Shown here: positions 1-45,378 of the stretch, in pieces | Position numbering within the stretch: position 1 is the stretch's first letter | Layout of the letters: every line of letters begins with the position of its first letter | NCBI RefSeq assembly: GCF_964656455.1 | Contig: NC_135721.1 | Location: 80,394,754 to 80,458,753, forward strand | Reading direction: 5' to 3' | Origin: Halichoerus grypus | Taxonomy: Eukaryota > Chordata > Mammalia > Carnivora > Phocidae | DNA length: 64,000 nt | Made by a program: the position numbers and the translations under genes | Notes under the pieces: model-generated | Database searches by the model: none | Told to the model about the DNA's origin: nothing | What the model saw: only the letters and a program-made list of their open reading frames with translations

Positions 1-1178
1 CTAGAAGGAAAACACCCAGAAGTTCACTGCTGGGGTGGCTGGGTGCTTTAATCTTGCCTCAGTCCATTTAGTGTGTTTCAAACGTAAATGTGGCACTGAA
101 TTATAGACAGCAATCATGCTAGAAAGCGAGAAAAAGTAGCTTTTGTATCTCTTCAAGAGTTTCTGGAAACCTAACCCTTCCCCAAAGGCCCCCTGATGTT
201 ACTCACAGGTGAGAACACCTCCAAGGTAAGCAAAGAAAAGATCCCGGAAAGATCTAGGCCCCCGGGGCCCTACCCCATTCCCAGGTGTCTCCAATGGGGC
301 CTCTGTCTCTGGAATCACCCTTGGGACATCCTTCTCAGCCTGTTCTCAGAGCAATCAGATGCTTCTTCCCAAAGCGAAATGTCTTTACTGACTTTTTGTC
401 TGATCACAGAGTTTACACCTACACTGGTACATCATTCTGACACTAAGAACTGTATGGAAAGGGAGCCTTCCCCATAACCCCCTCGGTCCGTAGTCACCTC
501 AACCCTATTTCACCCCTGCCAAAAAAAATCTTTGTTGAAAAGTTTGTGGATATCACTCCAGACCTGCTTCTGTGCATACAGCAGCCTTTACAAATACAAA
601 CCCAGAGCTGTGCCATGTGATTTCTTGTAGAGCCCCTCACGGTGTTACACAGAACTGATGTTCCATTGGAATTTTTGCTCCTTGTGATGATAAACAAGCA
701 CAATATCTTGGATTTTATCCAACCTCTCCTTTTGGGAAGGGTGAGCGCTGGCTGCTCCACATCAGGGGATGGGATGGGGGTCACTGGTGTCCTCCCAGAG
801 GAAGCCACAGCCGCCGTTCTCAGGAGGACACCGGAAGCTGGAATGTGGACAAAGCTCTTTGGGTCTGTCCTTCACTGGCCTCTCCTACATATTTAGGTAT
901 AGGATGCTTCTCCTAAACGTGCATTCTCCCTCCAAATCTCACTGAGCAGGATGCTGAGTCCTGGGTGATTTGGAAAAGAAGATTTGTCTGTACATTCACA
1001 GAGCTTCCTTCCCCACAGGCCCCCGGGCCTCCAGCTCACTGGGCCTGCTTTCCCCATTCTGGGTCCTTCCCTGACTCCTGACTTCTCAGCCCTCTCTCTT
1101 CTTCCAACTCCACTTCATTTCCAATAAATGATCTTCCGACTGCTTTGCTCCGTAATGCCTTTAAGATATTGTATTGAA

Positions 1179-1367
1179 CGGGGGCACCTGGGTGGCTCAG
1201 TCGGTTAAGCGTCTGACTCTAGGGTTCGGCTCAGGTCATGGTCTCATGGTTTGTGGGATCAAGCCCTGAGTCTCCACACTCCACGGGAATCTACTTGGAT
1301 ATTCTCTCCTTCTCTCTCTCTCGTAAATACATAAAAACAGAAAATAAAATGCTTTAAAAAAAAAAAA
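1179..1367 (+). mobile_element. Can-SINE (tRNA-Lys-derived)
   Basis: Head GGGGGCACCTGGGTGGCTCAG, CT-rich middle, A-tail. Target-site duplication AAGATATTGTATTGAA (1163-1178) and AAGATACTGTATTGAA (1368-1383), one mismatch in 16. Confidence 0.95.
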
Positions 1368-1904
1368 AAGATACTGTATTGAAGTACAAAGTTCAGGGCT
1401 TTTCTCCAGAAACAAGAATGGTTTTCCCATTCGTCGGGTCTCCTGCTTCCAACTACCCTGCACAGTCTTTTTTGTGTGGTATTAGGAGTTAGGGGTTTCC
1501 GTGAGCAGAGACGGCTCAACGAGATCAAGAGGGTTCAGAGGGTTAATGTTCTTGGGGGGTGCTTCCCAAGGCCCAGTCTGACTCCTGAGCCCATGGTTTA
1601 TTCTGGAAATTTCCTCACACAACCCAGCCATCAGAATAGGGCCTGCTGTTTTGTCTGGAATTCACCCCCAGTGTCAAAGCAAGACAGCAGTGACCCAGCA
1701 GTGACAAGTGAGGGATGTAGGTGCTCCCGCGGGACCGCCACTTGTCTTTGTACAGTCAGGCTCCCAGGTAAAACTGCTTTCAGTTAGAAACACAGGCCTC
1801 CCATCCTGACAATGGAAAGGTGACACACAATACCTCCTCCTTCAAAGCAGTGCATTGATTTAGCAGCTGGAGAAAGCACCTGAATGCCTGGGCCACAGCC
1901 ACCC

Positions 1905-2015
1905 TCTGTCCATTAAGTGGCTGTGTGGCCCTGGACAAGTCACTACACCCTCTGGGCTTCAGTTGTCTTGGCTATAAAATTAAGTGGTTGGCCTTGTGTA
2001 CCCTCAACGCTTTGA
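1905..2015 (+). repeat. MIR-like SINE fragment
   Basis: Contains the diagnostic order 'gtggccctggacaagtcac', then 'ctctgggcttcagt', found in the MIR core and 3' part. Diverged. Confidence 0.6.
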
Positions 2016-2544
2016 TCACAGCCTATTCTCAACAGGGAGAGGAAGAACCTACCAGCGGGGCTGGGAGGATGGGCAGTGGGATGGGGAGGGGCCGGGCCAG
2101 GCTCTGAGTCCTGGTAGTATCTCCAGGGGTGCCCCGGAGCCTGAGGATTTGGACCTGCTTGGAGCACCCCTTTACACTCTGTGTAAAGCCAGGCTTCTTC
2201 AGTTGCTGTGAGCAGGTGAACATTTGGTCATCATCCTGTCTTCCACAGTAGGCCCTCCATGCACTCTAGTCCTTTCTCCCTGGGAGGGGTGTGACACTGG
2301 CAAGGCCATGGACAGAGTCAGCCCAAGGGGCCTGGGCCTCAGCTTAAAACCCGCCTTTTCTTTTAGGGTGTATTCGCTTCGTGCCCCGCTTTCAGGGAGG
2401 CCCCTCGCCCTCGGTGGGACATGGTGGAGGCGGCCGGACTGCGGGTCGGGGCTGGGCGGAGGCCAGTCCGTCCTGGAGCGGCTCCGGCCGTGCAGGCGCC
2501 AGGGTGCCATGAAGTGTGTCTTTCAGGCAAAGCGGCGGGAGCAG

Positions 2545-35858
<33,314 letters not shown>

Positions 35859-36909
35859 GGAGGCTGCCTGTGGGCTGTCCTCCCTGGGAGGCACCAAGGA
35901 TCTAACAAGGGCTCTGGAGCTGTGAGTGCTGCCAACAGACTGCCAAGAATCGAGGCTTTTTCTCCTGTCACCAGGCTTTGCCTTAGGTTGTTCCCAGGAA
36001 CAAGAGGAAATGAGGCCCAACTTCCAATCTAATCAAAGATAAAAGATTAAAGCTGGGATACTCCCAGCTCCCCACCTGTACCTCATCAGGCAGGATGAAT
36101 ATTTATTCATGAATTCATTCAAGGGATGTTGTTGGGTGCTCAGATGAACCAAACAACGTGAGGATGACAGAGGTGAAGAATCTGGTCCCTGTCTTTAAGG
36201 AGTTTACAACCTAGGGAGAGAGAGAAGACGTGTTTACAAACCACCTTGCTAGAGGACATCAAAGAGTCTGGGTGAGGGGATGGTAAGACAACGTAATAGA
36301 AGTTCTGAGGGAGGAGATGGCTCCCCATGGGTGATGAAGGAAGGCAGCCCCATGAAGAAAGCAACTTGAAAGCCTGGTGACATGGCTACAAAAGGCAGAC
36401 GTCCCACTCCATGTAGTGTCAGGGCCGGTACTTGTCTATGGATATCCTGGGTGGCTTCATTGGGATACCTTTGCCTGTTCTTGAAGCCATCTGTATTCCT
36501 ACAGCCCTTTCAGTCACTAATGGAAGAGTTAACTCTATGGCCTGCCTTCTGTCCTGACATAGAAGATGTGTGTTTGTCTGGTTGAGTAGACCTGTGTCTA
36601 GTCAGCGGCCGGTTTCACCTACTGCATGAATCCCAGGCCTGCCACCTGGTGGTTTTGTATTACACATGAATTGCTTTCCACTCTCATCCTTAGTCAGGTT
36701 TGACCCTTTTGTGGGCAGCAATGCTCAAGAACACAATCCATTTAAATGATGGGTCAGTCTGTTTTTGCTTCAAACAGAAATGAGTGGTCCGCTCTATGTA
36801 TAAAGAGAAATGGTGACTTCCTAAGAGTTCAGCCATGCATAACTGTAGGTTTTGAGCATCCGAGACTTGTGGATGAGCCTTGTGGCATGAGAGCTTCTGA
36901 ACCAGTCAA

Positions 36910-37065
36910 GGAACGTGGGGTCTCACAGCACAGGGAGGGCCTGGGCTTAGAATCCAGGGACCTGGTTCTAGTTGTGCCAACGTGGGCCATTTTCTTCTCC
37001 CTCCCAGGCTTCAGTTTCTCTTCTGCAAAGGAGAGGTTAGCCTGTGGCTCTGTAATCAGGGTAAG
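36910..37065 (+). repeat. MIR-like fragment in EDAR 3' UTR
   Basis: Diverged MIR order 'ctgggcttagaatccaggga', 'cttcagtttctcttctgcaaa'. Confidence 0.45.
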
Positions 37066-38225
37066 TAAAGTTCAGGTGGGCAATAGGAAAGTAGGGCTGC
37101 AGGAAATGCCAGGCCTTTGAGGTACACATCCAAGTGAACACTGTGAGTCATCAAGTTAAATGAGACATGCTTCTAAGCAGAAAAATTCAGAGTAACTGCA
37201 GTTGTTTGACACACGTTTAGAGATAAAGTAATAAACTGGCATTGTTCTTGGCAAATTCTCTTACTACACCTGCAGTTGCCAAGAGCGTGGGAACCAGGGT
37301 AGTGATCATACCAGGGGGTTAATTTAGAGTTCACTGCTGAGCTTCCTAATGACAGATCTGACTATGGGTTATTACTAAATTAAAACCAGTCTCTGACTTA
37401 CAAAGCTATGTTTTTAAAATTATAAGTCACATGACTGAGCAAATGCTTTGGGGGGAGGAAATCAGTCATATGTTTAGAGCCAACAAGCAATTTCCCACCA
37501 ATGAATGTAGAACATACTGTGATAGGATCATAATTAGGTCCTGAATATTTAATATCATCATTTGCTGTGTCTGTTTGCTGCTGTTTTTCAGAACCTATTT
37601 GGTATATCCTGCAAGCTAAATACTCCATGGCAAAATTTAATTCTCCTTTTAATTCCTCTTTGAAATCCTACGGTGCCCCTTTCTCCTGCTTTGTGATAAT
37701 GATGATGAGAGTCTCCCCCTGAATTGGCTGCAAATGTCACATCTGATGAGCATGCCATTCCAGGGAGACAGCCTGCAGTTTCTCAAGAACAACATTTTCA
37801 GTGAAGGAGCAGCGGTGGCTGTTCCCAGGCCCGGAGCTTTGCCTCACTTCATGGGGTCGGAGGTCCAGCCAGCATCACAACCATGTTTCAGTGACCCTCA
37901 ACTCTCAACTTTTAGGGAGCTAGTCCTTATGGAGCTAAACATTCTTTTGTCATTTACTTATTTGGAAACAAATCCAAGAACAGTTTATTTTGATGGACTT
38001 TAGCCTACATTATGGAATTCAAATCAATGAGACCATAATGATTATCACTGACCCTCTGGGATTTCTACCCTGCCATTTTGTACGGAGACAGTCATTATTT
38101 TGCTATACTTAAAAACATTTAGGGAGCACCCGAAGCTAAGAGCTATGGGCCCTAGCCAGTGAAGTCTTAAATGTCAATAGTTTTGTCTAATTTTGTATAT
38201 ATAACTTATTATATTTTACAATTTC

Positions 38226-38239
38226 AATAAACTAATAAA
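38226..38239 (+). terminator. EDAR: EDAR polyadenylation signals
   Basis: Two overlapping-range AATAAA hexamers, 38226-38231 and 38234-38239, followed about 20 nt later by a GT-rich stretch (TGTGAGTTCTTTCTGGGGGTGG). This is a textbook cleavage-site arrangement. Cleavage is expected near 38250-38260. An upstream AATAAA at 37230-37235 could give a shorter transcript. Confidence 0.75.
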
Positions 38240-38483
38240 AAGATCTACAGACTGCTCCAATGTGAGTTCTTTCTGGGGGTGGAGGGAGGGAGGAGGTGGG
38301 TGAGTGGAGAAGCCTCTGATTACTCTGTGCCCATGTAGACTGCCGTGAGACTGCAAGATTGTGACCAGCCTAAATGAATGAATGGCCTACATTTTTATGG
38401 CCTGGGCCATGTGCTTGACAGAAGCAAACATTACACTGAGATTGTATAAAAAAATACCTGGAGCCTTGCTTTCCAAGTTGCTG

Positions 38484-38870
38484 TCACTATATCACTTAGC
38501 TACTGCTGTGTAATCCCAAAATACCCAAAATTCAGTGGCTTAAAGCAACAATATATTATTACAGTTCAGAGGTCAGTAAGGATCTCAGCTGACCTGAGTT
38601 GGGCTCAGTTGGATATGGCTCATCTGGGGCCTCTGTCTGTTAGGATACTCTCATTGGGGTTGCTCTGTTCCATTGTCCCCCATCCTTGGCCTCAGACCAT
38701 CATCTAGGCTAGGCATGCCTCCAACATGGCAATGACAGAGGAGCAATAATGAGCAGACACACAAAGTTTCGTCAGGCCTACACCCAGAACTGGCACATCA
38801 TCACTTCTAGCTCATTCTTTTGGCCAAAGCAAATCATATGGCCAACCCAGAATCAAAGGTAGGAAAATAG
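38484..38870 (+). repeat. Ancient interspersed repeat, copy 1 ('AGTGGCTTAAAGCAACA' family)
   Basis: 'gctactgctgtgtaatcccaaa', then 'cagtggcttaaagcaacaat' and 'acagttcagaggtcag'. The same text recurs at 38945-39430. The exact family is not assigned. Confidence 0.6.
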
Positions 38871-38944
38871 ACCCCACCCTAACTCTATGAAGAATAAAGT
38901 CAAATCACAAAAGGTAAAATATTAGGGCAGACAATGCAAATGTC

Positions 38945-39430
38945 CACAGGTATGTTTGTTTCCTATGGCTGCAGTAACAAATCACCACAAACCTAGTGGT
39001 TTAAAGCAACAGAATTTATGGTCTTACAGTTCTGGAGGTCAGAAGGCCTAAAGTCAAAGTTTGAATGGAGTTGTGTTCCTTATGGAGATTATAGAAGAAA
39101 ATCTGTTTTCTTGCCTGTTCTAACTTCTAGCGTCTGTCCGTATTCCTTGGCTCATGGATCCCTTCCATCTTCCAGGCCAGCAATCCTGTTTCTCCAACCT
39201 CTGCTTCCCTTGTCCATGTCCTTCCCTGACACCCTCCTGCTTCCCTCTCTTTTCCCTTGTGATCACATGGGGCCCACCCAGGTAATCCAGAATCATCTCT
39301 CCATCTCAAGATCCTTAATCACCTCCGCAAAGTCCTTTTGCCATGTAAGGTCACATAGTCACAAATTGTAAAGGTTAGAGGGTAAATGTTTTTGAGGAGC
39401 CATTGGTCTGCCCACCACAATAAGTATGTA
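38945..39430 (+). repeat. Ancient interspersed repeat, copy 2
   Basis: 'ggctgcagtaacaaatcacc', 'tagtggtttaaagcaacaga', 'ttacagttctggaggtcaga', 'ttccttggctcatggatccc'. Same orientation as copy 1, about 75 bp apart. Confidence 0.6.
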
Positions 39431-40344
39431 AGTGACTGTGCACTACGACAATGTAACATCCTCAGAGGAAGTGTTCTGTCAAAGCATACTTTCAGAGGGG
39501 GCTGTTTGGTGGTGTGAATACATGTAAACTAAGCAGTGACTGCCTTCCTGCTGGGAACTATGAAGAAAGGATGGACAGCTGGGCTGCAGGTGCTCACCAG
39601 CCAGGACTTCGGTGGACCACCTGCCCCCCAACCCTGACTGGGACACACGAGTTTTGCTCTCCTCCACCTCCAGTCTCAATGGTCCAGGGGGATGTGGCAG
39701 AGTCTCATGAGAACCCAGTTAGGATTAGAGGGTATCTCTTTATTCAGGGCTCTGCTTACACTTTTCTTCCCCAAATATTGCTAGTGAATCATTCACTTTG
39801 GCAACAAGAATGACTTTTAGAAGCTTAAGTGAGTTGTTGGCTTTGTGTGGAACATTTGCTGTTCCACTCAATTCATTTGGGGCCCTTCACAGACATCTTG
39901 CATTTTTTAGTAAAAAGCTAAAATCCTGGTACTCCTTCCTATGTGTTGGAATGCTTTATGAACCAGGAAAATCTGGAAACAGCACAAACACTGTTTGCAT
40001 TAAAAAAACATTTTTGAGGGTCAGCTACACATTCTGCTGCAAAGAGACCTCATGAGAAGTTCAAGTTTTGTAGGTATTTCATTTTTTAAAAACTTGTAGA
40101 GATATAACCAGAGGGTGAAAATTGAGAGAAGGCTTAAAACCATTTTTCTGAGAATAACCTGAGTCTGGCTTGTTACTCAAACTAAAAGTTACATAGTAAC
40201 TCCAATGAAACAGATTATTCATGTTCTGTTCTTCCTCGTTTTCTTAATGCTGATCACCATCACTCATACAGGGTAACAACTTCACTGAGGGTAAAACGTT
40301 CCTATTCACTCATAATCACCTGTGTGGGACTCTTTTAAAGGCAG

Positions 40345-40500
40345 TTTTGAGTCCTTTCTCTATGCTTCAGTTTTCTCATCTGTAAATAGGGATTTACAGT
40401 ATTATGTTGTTTTTAGAATTGTGGGAATCACATAATAAAGTACTCCATCTGGCACATGAAAATGTTCAGTAAGTGTTAGCTATCATTACATTATTATTTA
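40345..40500 (+). repeat. MIR SINE
   Basis: Clear MIR 3' half: 'cttcagttttctcatctgta', 'atctggcacatgaaaatgtt', 'cagtaagtgttagctatcat'. Confidence 0.8.
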
Positions 40501-40974
40501 ATCTTGAAGGGCATAGAAACTAGTAAACTCACTGCAAAGAACTTTCCAAATGGAATTCAGGTACGAAAGATGATCATGATTACAAAATGATTAGTACAAG
40601 GGAAAATGTCAGTGCAGGAGAGAAGAGGCAGTCAGTGTAACCAGAGAAGATACTGGCACACAGATTTCTGCTATCTGTGGTGGTGATGTGAAGGGACCCC
40701 CAAGAGCAAGCACCAGTGACCCCACACCTGGAGGAGGACTATGTCTCCAGGCCCTGGAGCCCCTCCACCTTGATTAATAGCATGTGACAGGAAGAGGGGT
40801 GGAAGGGGCCTCTTCTAATTCAGAGGTTGGATTTTTTTTTTTTAATTTCCCTTCAATTTATTTAAACTAAAAAAACAAAGAGACAAAAACAGTTGATTCA
40901 CCCATTCCTCCCACCCCCACTCCCACCCTCAACTCTTGGAGTTGGGTTGGGGTTTTTATAGATTACACATAAAA

Positions 40975-41280
40975 AATGAGATCATACAGTACACTTGTAC
41001 AATGCTTTGGCTATTCAAGGTCTTTTGTGGTTTCATACAAAGTTTAGACTTTTTGTTCTATTTCTCTGAAAAATACCATTGTAATACTGATAGGGATTGC
41101 ATTGAATCTGTAGATTGCTTAAGGTAGTATGGACATTTTAATAATATTAATTCTTTTAATCTCTGAGTACAGAATATCTTTACATTTATTTGTGTCTTCT
41201 TCAATCTCTTTCATTAATGTCTTGTATTTTTCAATATGCAAGTCTTTCACTTCCTTTGTTAAATTTATTCCTGGGTATTC
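40975..41280 (-). mobile_element. Old L1 (host), antisense 3' part, left piece
   Basis: Antisense ORF2 end: 'gattgcattgaatctgtaga', 'tttgtgtcttcttcaatctc'. It is interrupted at 41280 by a younger L1 and resumes at 43928. Confidence 0.85.
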
Positions 41281-41589
41281 AACCTATATTAACTATATGA
41301 AAAACCCACAGCTAATATCATCCTAATGGGGAAAAACTAAGAGCTTTTCCACCACAGTCAGGAACAAGACAGGGACGTCCACTCTCACCACTGTTATTTT
41401 ACATAGTACTGGAAGTCCTAGCCACAGCAATTAGACTACAAAAAGAAATGAAATGCATCCAAATCCGCAAGGAAGAAGTCAAACTTTCACTATTTGCAGA
41501 TGACATGATACTCCATATAGAAAACATGAAGGACTCCATCAAAAAGCTGCTAGAACTGATACACAAAATCAGTAAAGTCCCAGGATACA

Positions 41590-41688
41590 GGGGCGCCTGG
41601 CTGGCTCAGCTGGACTCTTGATCTCAGGGTCATGAGTTTGAGCCCCACACTGGGTGTAGAGATTACTTAAATAAATAACAATCTCTTA
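41590..41688 (+). mobile_element. Short Can-SINE inside L1
   Basis: GGGGCGCCTGGCTGGCTCAG head with the short 'tgggtgtagagattacttaa' type tail. Flanks AAAGTCCCAGGATACA / AAAGTTGCTGGATACA. Confidence 0.9.
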
Positions 41689-42110
41689 AAAAGTTGCTGG
41701 ATACAAGATCAACATACAGAAATCTGTTGCATTTCTATACACCAATAATGAAGCAACAGAAAGAGAAATCAAGGAATCAATCCCCTTTACAATTGCATCA
41801 AAAACCATAAGATACCTAGGAATAACAAAAGAGGTAAAAGATCTGTACTCTGAAAACTATAGAATGCTTATGAAAGAAATTGAAGATGACAAAAAAAAAA
41901 TGAAAAAACATTCTATGCTCATGCTTTGGAAGAATAAATATTGTTAAAATATCTATACTACCCAAAGCAATCTACATATTTAATGCAATCTCTATCAAAA
42001 TACCACCAACATTTTTCACAGAGCTAGAACAAACAATCCTAAAATTTGTATGGAACCACAAAAGACCCCAAACAGCCAAAGCAATCTTGAAAAAGCAAAG
42101 CAAAACTGGG

Positions 42111-42305
42111 AGGCACCTGGGTGGCATAGTCAGTTGAGTGTCTGACTCTTAGTTTTGGCTTAGGTCGTGATCTTGGGGTTGTTAGATCAAGCCCCATGTT
42201 GGGCTACTTGCTCAGCACAGAATCTGCTTGGGATTCTCTCTCCATCTCCTTCTTCCCCTTCCCCCCACCGTTCTCTCTCCCTCTCCCTAAAATAAAGAAA
42301 TAAAT
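42111..42305 (+). mobile_element. Can-SINE inside L1, tail expanded
   Basis: Head AGGCACCTGGGTGGCATAG. The body ends 'ctaaaataaagaaataaatc', then the tail grows into the adjoining tetranucleotide tract. The L1 resumes at about 42456. Confidence 0.9.
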
Positions 42306-42308
42306 CGA

Positions 42309-42367
<59 letters not shown>

Positions 42368-42410
42368 GAAGGAAGGAAGGAAGGAAGGAAGGAAGGAAGG
42401 AAGGAAGGAA

Positions 42411-42455
<45 letters not shown>
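42306..42455 (+). repeat. (GAAA)n-(GGAA)n-(GAAA)n microsatellite
   Basis: About 150 bp: roughly 15 GAAA units, then about 12 GGAA units, then about 10 GAAA units, grown from a SINE A-rich tail. Confidence 0.97.
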
Positions 42456-43927
42456 GCTGAAGCATCACAATTCTGGACTTCAAGTTATATTACAAAGCTA
42501 TAGTAACCAAAACAGTATGGTACTGGCACAAAAATAGACATGTATCAATAGAACAGAACAGAAAACCCAGAAATGAACCCACAACTATATGGTCAATTGA
42601 TCTTCAACAAAGCAGGAAAGAATTTCCAATGGGAAAAAGATAGTCTCTTCAACAAATGGTGTTGGGAAAACTGGACAGCAACATGCGGAAGAATGAAACT
42701 GGACCACTTTCTTACACTATACACAGAAATAAAATCAAAATGGATGAAAGACCTAAATGTGAGACAGGAAGCCATTAAAATTCTAGAGAACACAGGCAGT
42801 AACTTATTTGACATTGGCTGTAGCAACTTCTTTCTAGATATGTCTCCTGAGGCAAGGGAAACAAAAGTAAACATAAACTATTGGGACTATATCAAAATAA
42901 AAAGCTTCTGCACAGTGAAGGAAACAATCAACAAAACTAAAAGGCAACCTTCAGAATGGAAGAATATATTTGCAAATGACCTATCAGATAAAGGGCTAGT
43001 ATCCAAAATCTATAAAGAACTTATCAAACTCAACACCCAGAAAAATATAATCCAATTAAAAATGGGCAGAAGACATGAATAGACATTTTCCCAAAGAAGA
43101 TACACAGATGGCTAACAGACACATGAAAAGATGCTCAACATCATTCATCATCAGGGAAATACAAATCAAAACCATGATGAGATACCTCACACCTATCAGA
43201 ATGGCTAAAATCAACAACACAAGAAACAACAGGTGTTGGCAAGGATATGGAGAAAGGGTACCCTCTTACACTGTTGGTGGAATGCAAACTGGTACAGTCA
43301 CTCTGGAAAACAGTATGGAGGTTCCTCAAAAAGTTAAAAATAGAAATACCATACAACCCAGCAATTGCACTACTAGATATTTACCCCAAAAATACAAATA
43401 CTAACTTGAAGGGATACATGCACCTTGATGTTTATAGCAGCGTTATCTACAATAGCCAGATAATGGAAAGAATCCAAATGTCCATCAACTGATGAATAGG
43501 TAAGGAAGATGTGGTATATACATACAATGGAATACTACTCAACCATCAAAACAATGAAACCTTGCCATTTGCAAAGATGTGGATGGAACTAGAGAGTATT
43601 ATGCTAAGCAAAATGAGTCAGTCAGAGAAAGACAAATACCATATGATTTCACTCATATGAGGAATTTAAGAAACAAAAGAGTAAATGGGGAAAAGAAGAG
43701 AGAGAGAAGCAAACCAGGAAACAGACTCTTGACTATAGAGAACAAACTGATGGTTACCATAGGGGAGGGGGGTGGGGAGATGGGTTAAATAGATGAGAAT
43801 TAAGGAGTGCACTTGTGATGAACACTGGGTGTTGTATGGAAGTGTTGAATCACTATATTGTATACCTGAAACTAATGTTACACTATATGTTAACTAACAG
43901 GAATTTAAATAAAAACTTTAAAAAAGT

Positions 43928-45378
43928 TTATTCCTAGGTATTTTATTCTTTTTGGTATAATTGTAAAAGAGATTGTTTTCTTAATTTCTCTTTCTGCTAC
44001 TTCATTATTAGTGTAAAGGAATGCAATAGATTTTTGTGTATTGATTTTTGTATCCTACAACTTCACTGATTTTATTAGTTCTAACAGTTTTTTAATGGAG
44101 TCTTAAGGGTTTTCTGTATATAGTATCATGTCATCCGCAAATAGTGACAGTTTTGTTTCTTTTCCAGTTTGGATGCCCTTTATTTATTTTTTATCAAATT
44201 TCTCTGGCTAGGACTTCCAATACTATGCTGAATAAAAGTAGTAAGAATGGACATCTTTGTCTTGTTTCTGATTTTAGAGGAAAAACTTTCAGCTTTTCAC
44301 TATTGAGTATGAGGTTAGCTGTGGCCTGTCATATATGGCCTTTATTATGTTGAGGTACATTCCTGCCTATACCCACTTTCTATCACAAATGGATGCTGAA
44401 TTTTGTCAACTGGTTTTTCTATATCTGTTGAGATGATCATATGATTTTTACCCTTAATTGTGTCAATGTGGTATATTACATTGACTGATATGCTGATGTT
44501 GAACCATCCTTATATCCCTGGAATAAATCCTTGATTTATTTACAAGGATTACAAATCCTTGATCAATTTACACTTGATCATGGTGTAAGATCCTTTTAAT
44601 GTATTGTTAAAATTCAGTTTGCTAATATTTTGTTGAAGATTTTTTTCATCTATGCTCATTAGGGATATTGACCTATAATTTTGTTTGTAGTATCCTTGTC
44701 TGGTCTTGGTATTAGGGTTGGCCTAATGCTGGCCTCATAAAATGTGTTTGGAAGAGTTTCCCCCTCTTGCATTTTTTTTGAAGAGTTTGAAAATGAGTGG
44801 TATTAATTCTTTTTTGAATGCATTCTAGAATTTACCAGTGATGCTATCTGGTCCTGAATTTTACTTGTTGCGCAGTTTTGGTTTTTTTTTAAGATTTTAT
44901 TTATTTATTTGACAGAGAGAGAGACAGTGAGAGAGGGAACACAAGCAGGGGGAGTGCGAGAGGGAGAAGCAGGCTTCCCACTGGGGAGGGAGCCTGATGT
45001 GGGGCTCGATCCCAGAACCCTGAGATCATGACCTTAGCCGAAGGCAGACGCTTAATGACTGAGCCACCCAGGCACCCTATTGAGCAGTTTTTGACTACTG
45101 ATCAATCTCCTTTCTAGTTCAGATTTTCTATTTCATTATGATTCATTTTTGGTAGGCTATATGTTTCTAGGAATTTTTCCACTTCTAGGTTGTGCAACTT
45201 GTTGGCATATAATTGTTCATAGAAGTCTCTTAGGAGTCTTTGTATTTCTATGGTATCAGTTATAGCATCTCTTTCATTTCTGATTATATTTATTTGAGTG
45301 CTCTCTCTTTTTTTCTTGGTGAGTGTAGCTAAAGGTTTGTTACCTTTGTTTACCTTTTCAAAGAATCAGCTCTTAGGT
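43928..45378 (-). mobile_element. Old L1 (host), antisense ORF2 part
   Basis: Continues the element interrupted at 41280: 'aattcagtttgctaatattt', 'gttggcatataattgttcat', up to 'caaagaatcagctcttaggt' at about 45378. One antisense Can-SINE is inside. Confidence 0.88.
44882..45078 (-). mobile_element. Can-SINE, antisense, inside L1
   Basis: T(n)AAGATTTTATTTATTTATTTGAC to GAGCCACCCAGGCACCC. Flanks TTGCGCAGTTTT / TTGAGCAGTTTT. Confidence 0.95.

Larger units (their letters stand above)
1..2366 (+). other. EDAR: EDAR intron 1, 3' part
   Basis: Unique intronic sequence with one Can-SINE (1179-1367) and a MIR-like stretch (about 1905-2015). No exon could be recognised. Open frames here are short and lack any known domain. 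Confidence 0.7.
35859..38255 (+). other. EDAR: EDAR 3' untranslated region
   Basis: Non-coding continuation of the last exon, about 2.4 kb, similar in length to the long human 3' UTR as I recall it. It contains a MIR-like stretch (about 36910-37065), an earlier AATAAA at 37230-37235 and the likely main signals at 38226 and 38234. The 3' end position is inferred from the signals only. Confidence 0.75.
38256..40974. other. Intergenic: EDAR 3' end to first L1
   Basis: Holds two related ancient repeats (38484-38870, 38945-39430) and a MIR (40345-40500). The rest looks unique. No gene recognised. Confidence 0.7.
41281..43927 (+). mobile_element. 5'-truncated L1 (+) inserted in the old L1
   Basis: Starts within ORF2 ('tgaaaaacccacagctaata', 'ttcaccacagtcaggaacaa'-like text), includes the reverse-transcriptase motif region ('ttgcagatgacatgatactc', i.e. 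FADDMIL) and the ORF2 C-terminal part as a 169-codon open stretch (42573-43082). It ends with 'aggaatttaaataaaaactt' and A(n). The flanks TTTATTCCTGGGTATT (to about 41280) and TTTATTCCTAGGTATT (from 43928) are a target-site duplication with one mismatch. Two SINEs sit inside it. It is not coding-competent, being truncated and interrupted. Confidence 0.92.

Noticed and set aside
1179..1260. tRNA-like heads of Can-SINEs as tRNA genes
   Set aside because: They derive from tRNA-Lys but are followed by SINE bodies and A-tails with target-site duplications. They are mobile elements, not functional tRNAs.
42573..43082. 169-codon open frame
   Set aside because: It is the C-terminal part of L1 ORF2 in a truncated, interrupted element, not a host gene.
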